Notes: generated by a model from the sequence alone, not told the origin. A stretch of DNA of 64,000 nucleotides from Pusillibacter faecalis (GCF_018408705.1 NZ_AP023420.1:434001-498000), one strand, 5' to 3'. Shown: positions 34,949-43,296, counted from the first letter of the stretch. Translations and numbers: made by a program.

Positions 34949-35030
34949 TTCGTCCGGAACCAGTCAGCGTTCTCCCGCCTTCTAACCCCATCATCCGAGT
35001 CCGTATGCACTTTTCAGCCTTTTCCATCGG

Positions 35031-35975
35031 TTAAGCGTATGCTTTGATCAGCTCTTTGATGACCTCTTTCATATCCGCTGCCACGCCGTAATCCACGTAG
35101 CCAAAGATCCCCGCCTCCGGGTCCTTGTTGACGGCGATGGTGAGCTTTGCACCCCGGACGCCCTCCGTGTGCTGAATCGCGCCGGAGACGCCGAGATACA
35201 GGCAGACCTTTGGATGCACTGTACAGCCGGTCTGCCCAATCTGCCGTTCAAAGGGGAGCACTCCGTCATCCACCAGCGGCCGCGTTCCTCCGATCATGGC
35301 CCCCAGCTTCTGGGCAAGTTCATTTGCTGCGGCGTAGTTTTCCCCCACGCCGCGGCCCAGAGAGAGAATCCGCTCCGCACCGGTAATGGATTCCTCGCCG
35401 TCTTCCACCATTTCCAGGATTTCTATCTCAGAGGTCGGCTGCGGAACCTTCAGGCTTACATAGGCGCCGTCCCCTCCATCTGGTACGCTGGGCGCATGAA
35501 CACCCACCTGCACGCTCACCAGCTTTGGCGTGCCAACCTCCGCAGTCACGCACATGGCGTTCTCTCCGAAGGCACTCTTCCTCTGCAAAAATTCACCGCT
35601 CTCGTTTAAAAACAGCTCAGAGCAGTCCGCCGTCAGCCCCACATCCATTCGGGCCGCCACCCGGGAGAAGAGTGCGCGGCAAGTGCGATTTGCCGGAATC
35701 AATACACTGGAGGGGGCAAGCTGCCTCAGAGCCTCCGCCACACAAATGCTCAATGCGTCATCCTGCAGCGCGGAGATTTCCGTCTTCACGGCTGCCACCT
35801 GTACGTCCTGGAAGGAAAGCTGCCGTGACAGCGCATCCGGGTCCTGGCCTAAAACCAGCGCCATGATATGCTCTCCGCTTTGAGCCGAGAGCGCGCGGGC
35901 AGCTGTGATCAGTTCAAAAGCGCTCTCCTCAATCCGGTTTTCATACTGCTCCGCATAGATGCAGATCCCACTCAT
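35031..35975 (-). CDS. etfA: Electron transfer flavoprotein alpha subunit
   Basis: 314 residues from the ATG that overlaps the etfB stop (ATGA), behind GGAGGTG. C-terminal FAD domain: ILSLGRGVG, AAANELAQKLGAMIGGTRPLVDDGVLPFERQIGQTG, KVCLYLGVSGAIQHTEG, and TIAVNKDPEAGIFGYVDYGV. ETF takes electrons from a flavin dehydrogenase and passes them to a membrane or soluble acceptor. Position before the riboswitch suggests read-through from etfBA into it is possible. Confidence 0.96.
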   Translation of the reverse strand: MSGICIYAEQYENRIEESAFELITAARALSAQSGEHIMALVLGQDPDALSRQLSFQDVQVAAVKTEISALQDDALSICVAEALRQLAPSSVLIPANRTCRALFSRVAARMDVGLTADCSELFLNESGEFLQRKSAFGENAMCVTAEVGTPKLVSVQVGVHAPSVPDGGDGAYVSLKVPQPTSEIEILEMVEDGEESITGAERILSLGRGVGENYAAANELAQKLGAMIGGTRPLVDDGVLPFERQIGQTGCTVHPKVCLYLGVSGAIQHTEGVRGAKLTIAVNKDPEAGIFGYVDYGVAADMKEVIKELIKAYA

Positions 35976-36754
35976 TTGCTCACCTCCTCCACCAGGGTTT
36001 TGATCTGTGCTGCAATTTCCGCAGCGGAACCGGTCAGCATCTTGGCATGATGCTGGCTGCACTCCCTGGCATAGGTATCCGTTACCAGAGACTTTGCACC
36101 CCGCTTTCCGATTTCTTCCGGGTTTAGTCTCAGCTCTGCATTGGTCAATACGGGAATTTCCCGCCGGTTGGCCTTCATCTGAGAACGGATGGTCGGCAGG
36201 ATGACCTGGTTGCTGCCAAGCCCCACCGTCACCATACAGGGCAGGCCGATCCGCACCCGGACTTTTTGATTCTTCCACGGGCGCACCACGGTCAATGTGT
36301 TTCCATCCATCTCGATTCTGCGGGAATCCGCCGCGCAGGGGATTCCCAGCAGCTCCGCCGCCATATGGCCCACCTGCCCGGTGGCGCCGTCGGAGGAAAG
36401 ATCGCCTGCCATCACCAGGTCGTATTTCCCGGTATGGTTCAAGGCCGCCACCAGCACCTTGGCTGTGCCCAGAGTATCGCCGCCGCCAAAACAGCGGTCC
36501 GATACCAGATATGCCTCATCCGCCCCCATGGCCAGCGCCGTATGCAGCGCCTTTCCCGCCTCTTGTGGCCCCATGGAAAAGACGCTCACCGTTCCTCCGC
36601 ACTGACGGCTCAGCTCAATGGCCGCGGTCAATGCATGGAGGTCCGACGGATTCACAGCCATCTCTGTGTTTTCCCGAATCAGGCAGTGAGTCACCGGATC
36701 AATGGCCACGTCGTTGGAGGCAGGAACTTGTTTGATCAATACTGCAATCTTCAT
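35972..36754 (-). CDS. etfB: Electron transfer flavoprotein beta subunit
   Basis: 260 residues: MKIAVLIKQVPASNDVAID, NPSDLHALTAAIELS, AYLVSDRCFGGGDTLGTAKVLVAAL, GDLSSDGATGQVGHMAAELLGIP, and LPCMVTVGLGSNQVILPTI. It binds AMP (or a second flavin in bifurcating ETFs; I cannot decide from sequence alone). Ends coupled to etfA; begins two bases after the DAO oxidoreductase stop with no strong ribosome site of its own, so translational coupling is likely. Confidence 0.95.
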   Translation of the reverse strand: MKIAVLIKQVPASNDVAIDPVTHCLIRENTEMAVNPSDLHALTAAIELSRQCGGTVSVFSMGPQEAGKALHTALAMGADEAYLVSDRCFGGGDTLGTAKVLVAALNHTGKYDLVMAGDLSSDGATGQVGHMAAELLGIPCAADSRRIEMDGNTLTVVRPWKNQKVRVRIGLPCMVTVGLGSNQVILPTIRSQMKANRREIPVLTNAELRLNPEEIGKRGAKSLVTDTYARECSQHHAKMLTGSAAEIAAQIKTLVEEVSK

Positions 36755-36755
36755 C

Positions 36756-37919
36756 TTATTGTTTCAGCAGACGCTTGAACGCCCACTCCTCCAGCAACGG
36801 GGTGCTCTCGCCCCGCATGATCAGCTTTGCCAGGTCCCGGCTGACAGCGGGAGCCTCAATCACGCCGTTTCCTCCGTAGCCTGTAGCCAGTAGATAGTTT
36901 TTGACAGGCGTCTCCCCAATGATCGGCAGAAAATCCCGGGGTTCCGCGCGGTAGGAAAGCCAGGAGGATACCAAGCCGCTGTCCGCAAGCCCAGGCACAT
37001 AGGTGTCCATCTGGTCAAAGAGGAATTCAATGAAGTAATCGTCTGTGCCGCCCGTCTGGGGCAACTTGTCGGGGTCCCACTGTCCTGCATGCATGGGGTC
37101 GTCCAGATTCATGGAGAGGTGGGATTTGCAGATAAACACATTCTCGCCGGCCCGCAAGGCGTAGAACGCAGGGTATTTCAGCACAGGGAACACATATCCC
37201 GGCCGTTTCACAGGCGGGCAGAGGAAAAATGCCTCGGCCTTGGTGTGCCAGATAGGGACATCCAAGCCCACCAGTTCACCGGTAAACCGGCTCCAGGGTC
37301 CAGTACAGTCCACAATGGTGTCAAAATCGTAGCGGGTTCCGTCCGCCGTTTTCAGTCCAACCGCAGCATCTCCCTTCCGGATGATTTCCGTGACCTCCAT
37401 GTCGGTCTTCACAATGCCGCCGTTGGTCTGCATCTTCTTCACAAATGTATTGGAGATCATGGTCCCGTCAAAATAGCCGTCATCCCTGGTGTAGCCGGCG
37501 CCGAGAACATTCTCTGTGTTGATGCCTGGCAAAATCTCCTCAATGCGGGACTTATCTGTGATATACTCCCCTGAGTATCCGGCGGCTTTAGCCAAGGCAA
37601 TGCCCGCCTTGATCCGCAGCTCCTCCTGCTCCGAGAGGGCCACCACCAATGTGCCCGTCTGATCAAAGCCAGCAGAGCCCTTCTCCTCCCTTTCGAAGCG
37701 GCAATAGGTCTCAAACCCATACAGGCGGACATCCCAGTAGCGGTTGCTCAGGGAGTCGTCAAAGAGGCACACCGTGCCCGCAGACTTTGCGGTGGTTCCG
37801 CAGCCAATGCGGTTTTTCTCAAAAATGGTAATGTCCGCCTCCTCGTAGAGGCTCAGATAGTACCCCAGTGCCGCGCCGGAAATGCCGCCGCCAATAATAC
37901 CAATCCGTTTCTTTTCCAT
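36756..37919 (-). CDS. FAD-dependent DAO-family amine dehydrogenase (sarcosine/glycine oxidase-like)
   Basis: 387 residues from ATG 37919 behind AAGGAG. N-terminal FAD-binding GIIGGGISGAALGYYLSLYEEADITIFEK, then GTTAKSAG, a substrate domain, DTIVDCTGPWS and C-terminal LLATGYGGNGVIEAPAVSRDLAKLI. This is the D-amino-acid oxidase fold, whose members oxidise secondary amines such as sarcosine, dimethylglycine or glycine-like substrates. Being first in an operon with etfBA implies electrons go to ETF rather than O2. Substrate is inferred from the downstream glycine operon. Confidence 0.85.
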   Translation of the reverse strand: MEKKRIGIIGGGISGAALGYYLSLYEEADITIFEKNRIGCGTTAKSAGTVCLFDDSLSNRYWDVRLYGFETYCRFEREEKGSAGFDQTGTLVVALSEQEELRIKAGIALAKAAGYSGEYITDKSRIEEILPGINTENVLGAGYTRDDGYFDGTMISNTFVKKMQTNGGIVKTDMEVTEIIRKGDAAVGLKTADGTRYDFDTIVDCTGPWSRFTGELVGLDVPIWHTKAEAFFLCPPVKRPGYVFPVLKYPAFYALRAGENVFICKSHLSMNLDDPMHAGQWDPDKLPQTGGTDDYFIEFLFDQMDTYVPGLADSGLVSSWLSYRAEPRDFLPIIGETPVKNYLLATGYGGNGVIEAPAVSRDLAKLIMRGESTPLLEEWAFKRLLKQ

Positions 37920-37982
37920 GTCTCTCATCTCCTTGTATTCTTTGTCCTCAAAAAGCACGCGCCTTCATTTCAGTTTGACGGA

Positions 37983-38645
37983 GAGGGGGGATATCTTGCA
38001 TCCCGCATTCTGGGAGTGGGCCTTTCTCCCTTTGGCCTGACCTATTCGCCCAATATCACCCTGATCCTGCTCAATAAGAGCGCCGTGATTTTCGGCGGGA
38101 ATATCGCTGTGACCTGCTATGCGCCGATCAGCTATATTTCTGCTGTGGTCATGCTGCTGATGCAGGGCGTCAGCGACGGGAGTCAGCCGCTCATCAGCCT
38201 GGCCTATGGGGAGGGCAAGCATGATACCACAAAAGCGGTGCGCGATCTGGCGTATCGCTTCGCCTTTGGAGTAGCGGTTGTCTGCTCGGTCGTCCTTTTC
38301 CTGCTGCGGGGCAGCGCGGCCCATCTGTTCGGCGCCTCCGAGCAGGTGACGATGCTTGTGGCACAGATCCTGCCGATCTTCATTATCGGCTTTGTCTTTG
38401 TCAGCGTGTCCAGAGTGACCACCGCCTATTTCTATGCGACTGGGAAAAATCTCTGGGCCTATATTCTGATCTATGGGGAGCCGTTGACGCTCTGCATCCT
38501 GCTCCTGATCCTCCCAAATGCCATGGGGAGTGTGAATGGAACCTGGGTTTCTGTCCCTTTGTCCCAAATCATTGCCATGCTGCTCAGTTTACTTCTAATC
38601 CATAAAAACAGAACGCTGGAACATCAGCTTCCCTCTCATGAGTAA
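37983..38645 (+). pseudogene. C-terminal half of a MATE efflux transporter
   Basis: An open frame of about 220 residues that aligns with only the second half of MATE proteins: GGYLASRILGVGLSPFGLTY, LILLNKSAVIFGGNIAVTCYAPISYIS, QGVSDGSQPLISLAYGEG and a final set of helices. The first six helices of the usual ~450 residues are missing, and upstream sequence belongs to the divergent DAO gene. No good ribosome site or start is seen. Probably the remnant of a deletion or recombination at this boundary. A complete, different MATE gene follows. Confidence 0.75.
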
Positions 38646-38653
38646 AGTATCAC

Positions 38654-38683
38654 TTGACAATTCTGATAGGTGGATGCTATCAT
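38654..38683 (+). promoter_or_regulatory. Sigma-A promoter of the MATE gene
   Basis: TTGACA (38654-38659), 18-base spacer, TATCAT (38678-38683). Spacer and -10 contain a short repeat GATAG-N7-CTATC that could bind a regulator. Confidence 0.65.
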
Positions 38684-38725
38684 AAAAAACGCTTGACATC
38701 GTGGTTGTATGATAACAATTCCAAG

Positions 38726-38777
38726 GGCTATATATTTTCCTGTTTCTGATTACAAACAGGAAAATATATAGCCTTTT
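38726..38777 (+). promoter_or_regulatory. Long leader hairpin with T run (possible attenuator) before the MATE gene
   Basis: GGCTATATATTTTCCTGTTT and its exact 20-bp complement enclose an 8-base loop (CTGATTAC) and are followed by TTTTAATTTT. It lies between the promoter and the MATE ribosome site, so a transcript must pass it to express the pump. Attenuation by a drug or ribosome stalling is an inference. Confidence 0.7.
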
Positions 38778-38805
38778 AATTTTAATATGAGGAGGCTGTT
38801 TTGCA

Positions 38806-40209
38806 TTGACTAACGCCAAAAATCTAATGGGGACAAAACCGATTTTGCCACTGCTGGTGAGCATGTCGGTGCCGTCTATTCTGTCCATGCTCATCCAATC
38901 TCTATACAATGTAGTAGACAGCATATTTGTGGCCTGGCTCAGCAATGATGCACTTACCGCGGTTTCTTTGGCTTATCCCCTGCAAAATCTTGTGTTGGCA
39001 GTCGCTGTTGGCTTTGGCGTAGGAATCAACGCCTATATCGCTCGCAACCTGGGGGAAGGGAACCAGCACAGGGTGGATCAAGCCGCTTCCATGGGGGTCA
39101 TCTTTACCACTATCCATGCTGTTATTTTCATATTGGTTGGGCTTTTCGGCAGTGAGCCATTTTTACATATGTTTACCAATGATCCAGAGATCCTGCAGAT
39201 GAGTGTCAACTACACCCGCATTGTGATCTGTCTGTCCTTTGGCAGCCTGTATCATATATTTATCGAAAAACTGTTCCAAGCGGTTGGGAACATGGTCGTA
39301 CCGATGATTTTGCAAGGCGTAGGGGCGATTGTAAACATCATCCTCGACCCGATTCTGATCTTCGGCATGTTCGGACTGCCCGCTATGGGAGTTACCGGCG
39401 CTGCTGTTGCTACGGTAACTGGACAGATGACAGCCTGTGGTTTGGCGGTGTTCTGCTTTCTTCGGACCAGAACGGGAATTCGTATTACCCGAAAAGATAT
39501 GAAGATCGATGCCGGAATCGCCAAAAGAATTTACGCAGTGGGAGTCCCCTCCGGGTTGATGACCGCGATGCCCAGTCTGCTGGTGAGTATCCTGAACGCA
39601 CTGCTGGTGGGTCTCCACACATTGGCCGTGGCAGCATTTGGATTGTACTTCAAGCTGCAAACCTTTGTGTATATGCCTGGTAATGGTCTGATTCAGGGCA
39701 TGAGGCCCATTGTGAGTTATAACTACGGAGCGGGCCAAGGAAGGAGACTTCATCTTGTCATCCGATGGAGTCTCGCTTTGACCGCCATCATTATGGCATT
39801 GGGCACCCTGATCGCTTGGGGTGTCCCACGGCAGATTATGGGCCTTTTCGATGCGGATGAAGCCATGATAGCTGTCGGGGTGCCTATGCTGCGTATTACA
39901 AGCCTGGGATTTTTGGTATCCACCCTGGGGACGGTAATGGCCGGCTGTTTTGAGGCTCTTGGGAAAGGACTGTATTCCTTGAGCATTTCTCTGCTTCGTC
40001 AGCTCCTTGTGATCCCACCTCTGGCTATGGTATTTTCTTTGTCCTGGGGGCTGAATGGTGTGTGGGCGGCGTTTCCCGTAGCGGAGGCGCTGGCGGCTCT
40101 GGTTGCAGTTTTGTTATACCGTAAAGTCATGCGGCAGACAGATCGGCAACTGCAAAATAGTGAGGTTGATTGTGCTGGGGGGAAATACCCAGGCAGCCGC
40201 AATCCCTGA
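38806..40209 (+). CDS. MATE-family multidrug efflux transporter
   Basis: 467 residues with a TTG start behind GAGGAGG. Twelve membrane helices in two halves: GTKPILPLLVSMSVPSILSMLIQSLYNVVDSIFVAW at the start, FQAVGNMVVPMILQGVGAIVNIILDPILIFG in the first half, and GLIQGMRPIVSYNYGAGQ in the second. MATE pumps export cationic drugs or metabolites with Na+ or H+. It has its own promoter and a leader hairpin. A C-terminal hydrophilic tail of ~25 residues follows the last helix. Confidence 0.93.
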   Translation: MTNAKNLMGTKPILPLLVSMSVPSILSMLIQSLYNVVDSIFVAWLSNDALTAVSLAYPLQNLVLAVAVGFGVGINAYIARNLGEGNQHRVDQAASMGVIFTTIHAVIFILVGLFGSEPFLHMFTNDPEILQMSVNYTRIVICLSFGSLYHIFIEKLFQAVGNMVVPMILQGVGAIVNIILDPILIFGMFGLPAMGVTGAAVATVTGQMTACGLAVFCFLRTRTGIRITRKDMKIDAGIAKRIYAVGVPSGLMTAMPSLLVSILNALLVGLHTLAVAAFGLYFKLQTFVYMPGNGLIQGMRPIVSYNYGAGQGRRLHLVIRWSLALTAIIMALGTLIAWGVPRQIMGLFDADEAMIAVGVPMLRITSLGFLVSTLGTVMAGCFEALGKGLYSLSISLLRQLLVIPPLAMVFSLSWGLNGVWAAFPVAEALAALVAVLLYRKVMRQTDRQLQNSEVDCAGGKYPGSRNP

Positions 40210-40300
40210 CAGTATCATACTGGTACTTGCTGTTCAAAATAAGTTGTTAAAGCCGGCCTGCGGACGGTCGTTTTCACAGGCAGCCATGGCTACTACACAA

Positions 40301-40345
40301 AAAGTACCGAACTCCGCCTGATGATCAGGGTGGATTCGGTACTTT
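40301..40345 (-). terminator. Intrinsic terminator overlapping the XRE stop codon
   Basis: AAAGTACCGAA and TTCGGTACTTT (11-bp perfect) extended by an imperfect inner stem; on the minus strand TTTTTGTG follows. Can also stop the MATE transcript from the other side. Confidence 0.8.
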
Positions 40346-40685
40346 ATAGCGTCATGGCAATATCCGAAATAAATTTGCGGATCACTTCAAGCTGATACTC
40401 ATTGCACTGTCCCAAAAGTCCGTCAATGTCCTCCCGTACTCGGCCGTTGTCCTGTATTTGATAGTCCAGTACCACGACGCTCTCAATAGGGATCTGGTAA
40501 ACCTCGCATACCTGGAGCAGTTTGGGCAGGCTGATTGGCTGCTCACCTCGCTCGATCAGCCCCCAGTAATCGCTGTTCTCACCCAAGGGCTCACAGAATT
40601 TTTCGCGGGTCAGCCCCTTCAGCTCTCTGATTTTGCGCAGCTTGCGGGCAATCCGCTTTGCCCGTTCATCCACTCTGTATTCCAA
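40344..40685 (-). CDS. XRE-family transcriptional regulator
   Basis: 113 residues with a TTG start behind GGAAGGA. Helix-turn-helix region: LRKIRELKGLTREKFCEPLGENSDYWGLIERGEQPISLPKLLQVCEVYQIP, followed by a short helical C-terminus (IRKFISDIAMTL). Typical of single-domain Cro/CI regulators on mobile or accessory elements. Divergent from the 167-residue protein gene, sharing an AT-rich promoter region. Confidence 0.87.
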   Translation of the reverse strand: MEYRVDERAKRIARKLRKIRELKGLTREKFCEPLGENSDYWGLIERGEQPISLPKLLQVCEVYQIPIESVVVLDYQIQDNGRVREDIDGLLGQCNEYQLEVIRKFISDIAMTL

Positions 40686-40769
40686 GGCGTCAAATCCTTC
40701 CCGCGTGTATTTGTTTTATTTTATCGAAAATGTCGGCCTTCATACAGTGTGATAAATATAGTATTACCA

Positions 40770-40816
40770 TTGACTTTTATATATGTTTGTGATTATACTT
40801 TCTTTGCAAGAAGTAT
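40770..40816 (+). promoter_or_regulatory. Promoter with overlapping inverted repeat
   Basis: TTGACT (40770-40775), 18-base spacer, TATACT (40794-40799) drive the 167-residue protein gene. ATACTT (40795-40800) and AAGTAT (40811-40816) form an inverted repeat across the -10 and start region, a plausible operator for the divergent XRE regulator. Confidence 0.6.
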
Positions 40817-40851
40817 TTTCCATGTGCGGCGGAATACAAAGGAGTGGAATC

Positions 40852-41355
40852 ATGAGGCGGCTGAATGTCACCCACCCGCAAATCAGCCTGGAGGATTTCA
40901 TCTATTACTATCACATTGCGCACAAGCGGAAAAATATCCGTGCGCTTAATCAGCTCTGCCATCTGTATCCTGAGCTATCCGTTATGGCGTTTCAAAACGA
41001 TTCCCTGTCAAAGCGGTATGACCCATCAGAATACGATTACTACCGCTGGCACCCGATTACATTGGGAAGCGCCTATATGACAGAGCGGCGCATCATGGAT
41101 ATGGTGGCTTATCTGTTTTCTCGGGATAGAGCGCCCAAGGGATATAAACACAGACTCCGCACGGCTGCCTTGTCCTACCGGCTGATGTTCAATTATTCCT
41201 TGGACCGCTATCAGAAGGACTATGACAGGCAAGAACTGTGGTCGAATTTTTTCTTGCGACTGCCAGATCTCCGACACAAAATTGAGAGGTATCGCATCCA
41301 CAGTTTGATGGAATTGGAATATCGGGCAGCGGAGTATTTTATGGATACCGATTGA
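40852..41355 (+). CDS. Hypothetical helical protein
   Basis: 167 residues from the ATG behind AAAGGAG. Predicted mostly helical and rich in Tyr and Arg (YDPSEYDYYRWHP, FNYSLDRYQKDYDRQELW). No signal peptide, membrane helix or known motif. It has its own promoter and terminator and is divergent from an XRE regulator, which suggests a regulated accessory function. I do not recognise the family. Confidence 0.6.
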   Translation: MRRLNVTHPQISLEDFIYYYHIAHKRKNIRALNQLCHLYPELSVMAFQNDSLSKRYDPSEYDYYRWHPITLGSAYMTERRIMDMVAYLFSRDRAPKGYKHRLRTAALSYRLMFNYSLDRYQKDYDRQELWSNFFLRLPDLRHKIERYRIHSLMELEYRAAEYFMDTD

Positions 41356-41374
41356 GCCCAAAATAAGAAATAGA

Positions 41375-41412
41375 AAATCCCCGCAGATTCGGCAAATCTG
41401 CAGGGATTTTTC
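41375..41412 (+). terminator. Intrinsic terminator
   Basis: AAATCCC then GCAGATT pair with AATCTGC and GGGATTT (one mismatch between), followed by TTTTTCATTTT. Confidence 0.85.
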
Positions 41413-41565
41413 ATTTTATTATTGAGAGGTTCTCAAACCTATAGACGCTGTCAGGGACAGTGCGGACGGGGTTGTTTGGTTCTATCTTCTGGCGGAGCTG
41501 GATGATAATATTGATCATCGTCAGGAGTGCGTTTTACCTGTGCTTGGGTACCGTCTTCCCACTCC
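41411..41565 (-). pseudogene. Relic of an OmpR-type response regulator DNA-binding domain
   Basis: A minus-strand frame ending at 41411 reads NIIIQLRQKIEPNNPVRTV then YRFENLS, the end of a winged-helix domain (recognition helix, IEP turn, C-terminal hairpin with YRFE). Upstream the frame is broken by a stop; a neighbouring frame continues with EWEDGTQA. There is no receiver domain. A similar fragment lies at 44043. Confidence 0.5.
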
Positions 41566-41620
41566 TTGCATCCCTTACCGCCTTTCAAGATTCAGCCACA
41601 GTATAATCTCGGTCTCCGAC

Positions 41621-42238
41621 TCATCCTATCTCTGTATCCCCTTGAATGGTCGGATAGATTATCTGCCACGCCGGGAGAAAGTCCAATTGGACCAGTGCGT
41701 TGCGGAAGGCTCTTGATAAGGGGTCCACAAATTCCCTTCGGCTGTGAAGCAGCTCCACGATATAAAGCTCCCATGTGTAGTGGGGTCCCCGCTGCTCCTT
41801 CCATAATGGATAATACGCCCTCTCTGCCCGGAACATCAGAAACTCCACGATTGAGATGCAGTTCTCGAAGGAATAGAGCTTTGCCATATGGAGCATCCCG
41901 GCGCTGTCATAACGCGTTACGGGAAAGTCCACTTCCGCTTCTTCCAATGTAAAGTCAAATGCGGAGACAGGGAACGCCATCACGGTGCTGAGCAGCACCC
42001 TTTGGGCCGCCAAAAGCAATGTTTTTTCCCGCTGCAAAAAGGCAATATATTCCTCCCATGTGAGGTCGGCCCAAAAACCGTCCGCATCGCTTTCCTTTTT
42101 CCAGGTGAACAGCGTGTCCTCCACCCGGTAGGTTAAATAGGTCAGGTACCCGTATGTTGTTTCTTTATCATACAGATTTGCGTACATGCCGGTGCGAAGG
42201 ATTTGCTTCGCCAGTTCTTCATTTTGTTCCAAGTTCAT
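41621..42238 (-). CDS. Hypothetical protein, possibly paired with its upstream neighbour
   Basis: 205 residues from the ATG behind AGGTGAG. Predicted helical, with aromatic-rich segments (TTYGYLTYLTYRVEDTLFTWKK, DGFWADLTWEEYIAFLQREK). No membrane segment. It begins 32 bases after the 294-residue hypothetical gene, so they are likely co-transcribed. I recognise no family for either. Confidence 0.6.
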   Translation of the reverse strand: MNLEQNEELAKQILRTGMYANLYDKETTYGYLTYLTYRVEDTLFTWKKESDADGFWADLTWEEYIAFLQREKTLLLAAQRVLLSTVMAFPVSAFDFTLEEAEVDFPVTRYDSAGMLHMAKLYSFENCISIVEFLMFRAERAYYPLWKEQRGPHYTWELYIVELLHSRREFVDPLSRAFRNALVQLDFLPAWQIIYPTIQGDTEIG

Positions 42239-42270
42239 TGTCTCACCTGATCTGGCCATTGTCGGCCCAA

Positions 42271-43155
42271 TTAAAAATTCAGGAAATCAAGCCCGGCGGC
42301 TTTTGACATTGCAATTACCTTGCTCGGGTCGTTCTGCAATTCCATCTCCGCCCCCAGTGCGTTCATCAGCAGGCCGAAGGTATCGTGCATCCCCATCTGA
42401 TTCTGTATATTGTATGTGGCGGCGTACTCCGGGAAATAGGTCCAGATATAGTTCATCAATGCGGGGTAGTTGATTAGACCGCCGGCCCTTAACTCCTCGT
42501 ACTGCCCCCATAGTTCAAACAAGGCGAGGCTGCTGGCCCACTTGGAAAAGAACAGATACCCCAAGGTGCTGTCAATTCCTTCCCGCACATCCTCTTCGGT
42601 CTGCTCCGATTGCTTTAATACGGTTTCTGAGAAGTCGCAGTTCCAAATAGGATAGCAGACAGCGAGGACTTCCTCTCCTGTGCCTGTTTCGATCCAGAAG
42701 ACGCCGTTCATCAGCGGCTTGTAGCGTGCGGTACGGCCCCGCGGCGTGGCAAGGGGCGCTGGATAAGTTCCAAAGTATTCCGGATGATACTCCATATTGT
42801 AAAAAGCAATATCACGAAGCGAGGTCTGTCCGTCTGCATATATTCCGTGCCTGACCTGATACCGATAGATCTCATACTCAATGATTTTATATCCCCGCCG
42901 CTCTTCCGCAAACGAATAGAGCAGCACACGGGAGTCCTCTTCAGGCATCCTCCCATATACCATGGCCTCTTTTGATATGGCTGGCGAGGATTTTTCCACC
43001 ACATAGTATTCATCTGCCAAAAACTTGCCGTCCTGTTTCCTGGCTGCGATATAGTAGACGCCGGGGCACTCCTGGCTTGCCCTTACGATTTCACCAACTG
43101 TGTCGTCCAAGCAGAACGGCAGTCTCTCCGGAGGCGATTCTTTCTCTCTATCCAT
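42271..43155 (-). CDS. Hypothetical protein of the XRE-controlled accessory pair
   Basis: 294 residues, soluble. The N-terminal ~150 residues look alpha/beta (CLDDTVGEIVRASQECPGVYYIAARKQDGKFLADEYYVV); the C-terminal part is helical. No catalytic motif I know. It is divergent from an XRE gene, and two copies of an inverted repeat lie between them, so transcription is probably controlled by that regulator. Function unknown. Confidence 0.62.
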   Translation of the reverse strand: MDREKESPPERLPFCLDDTVGEIVRASQECPGVYYIAARKQDGKFLADEYYVVEKSSPAISKEAMVYGRMPEEDSRVLLYSFAEERRGYKIIEYEIYRYQVRHGIYADGQTSLRDIAFYNMEYHPEYFGTYPAPLATPRGRTARYKPLMNGVFWIETGTGEEVLAVCYPIWNCDFSETVLKQSEQTEEDVREGIDSTLGYLFFSKWASSLALFELWGQYEELRAGGLINYPALMNYIWTYFPEYAATYNIQNQMGMHDTFGLLMNALGAEMELQNDPSKVIAMSKAAGLDFLNF

Positions 43156-43192
43156 ATGTCTCTCTCTTTTCCTGTGTGGTATTTTATCAAAT

Positions 43193-43267
43193 TATCACGC
43201 TATAAAAGTGATATTGTATAAAAGAAACACACCACTCCCACCCTAATATCACACCATGAAAGTGTAT
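43193..43267. promoter_or_regulatory. Two repeated operators TATCAC-N9-GTG between divergent genes
   Basis: First copy: TATCAC (43193-43198), 9 bases, GTGATA (43208-43213). Second copy: TATCAC (43247-43252), 9 bases, GTGTAT (43262-43267). The copies are 54 bases apart (five helical turns), a spacing compatible with cooperative binding by the XRE protein encoded at 43297. Confidence 0.6.
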
Positions 43268-43296
43268 TATGGGGAAAATGGTGGTGGAGGAATCAT

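Noticed and set aside
35972..36278. A 101-residue N-terminal extension of etfA
   Set aside because: It overlaps etfB in another frame; the ATG with GGAGGTG and the ATGA junction fits EtfA length.
38693..38713. Second TTGACA before the MATE leader hairpin as a promoter
   Set aside because: The nearest TATGAT is only 9 bases away, too short for a sigma-A promoter; the upstream TTGACA-N18-TATCAT is better.
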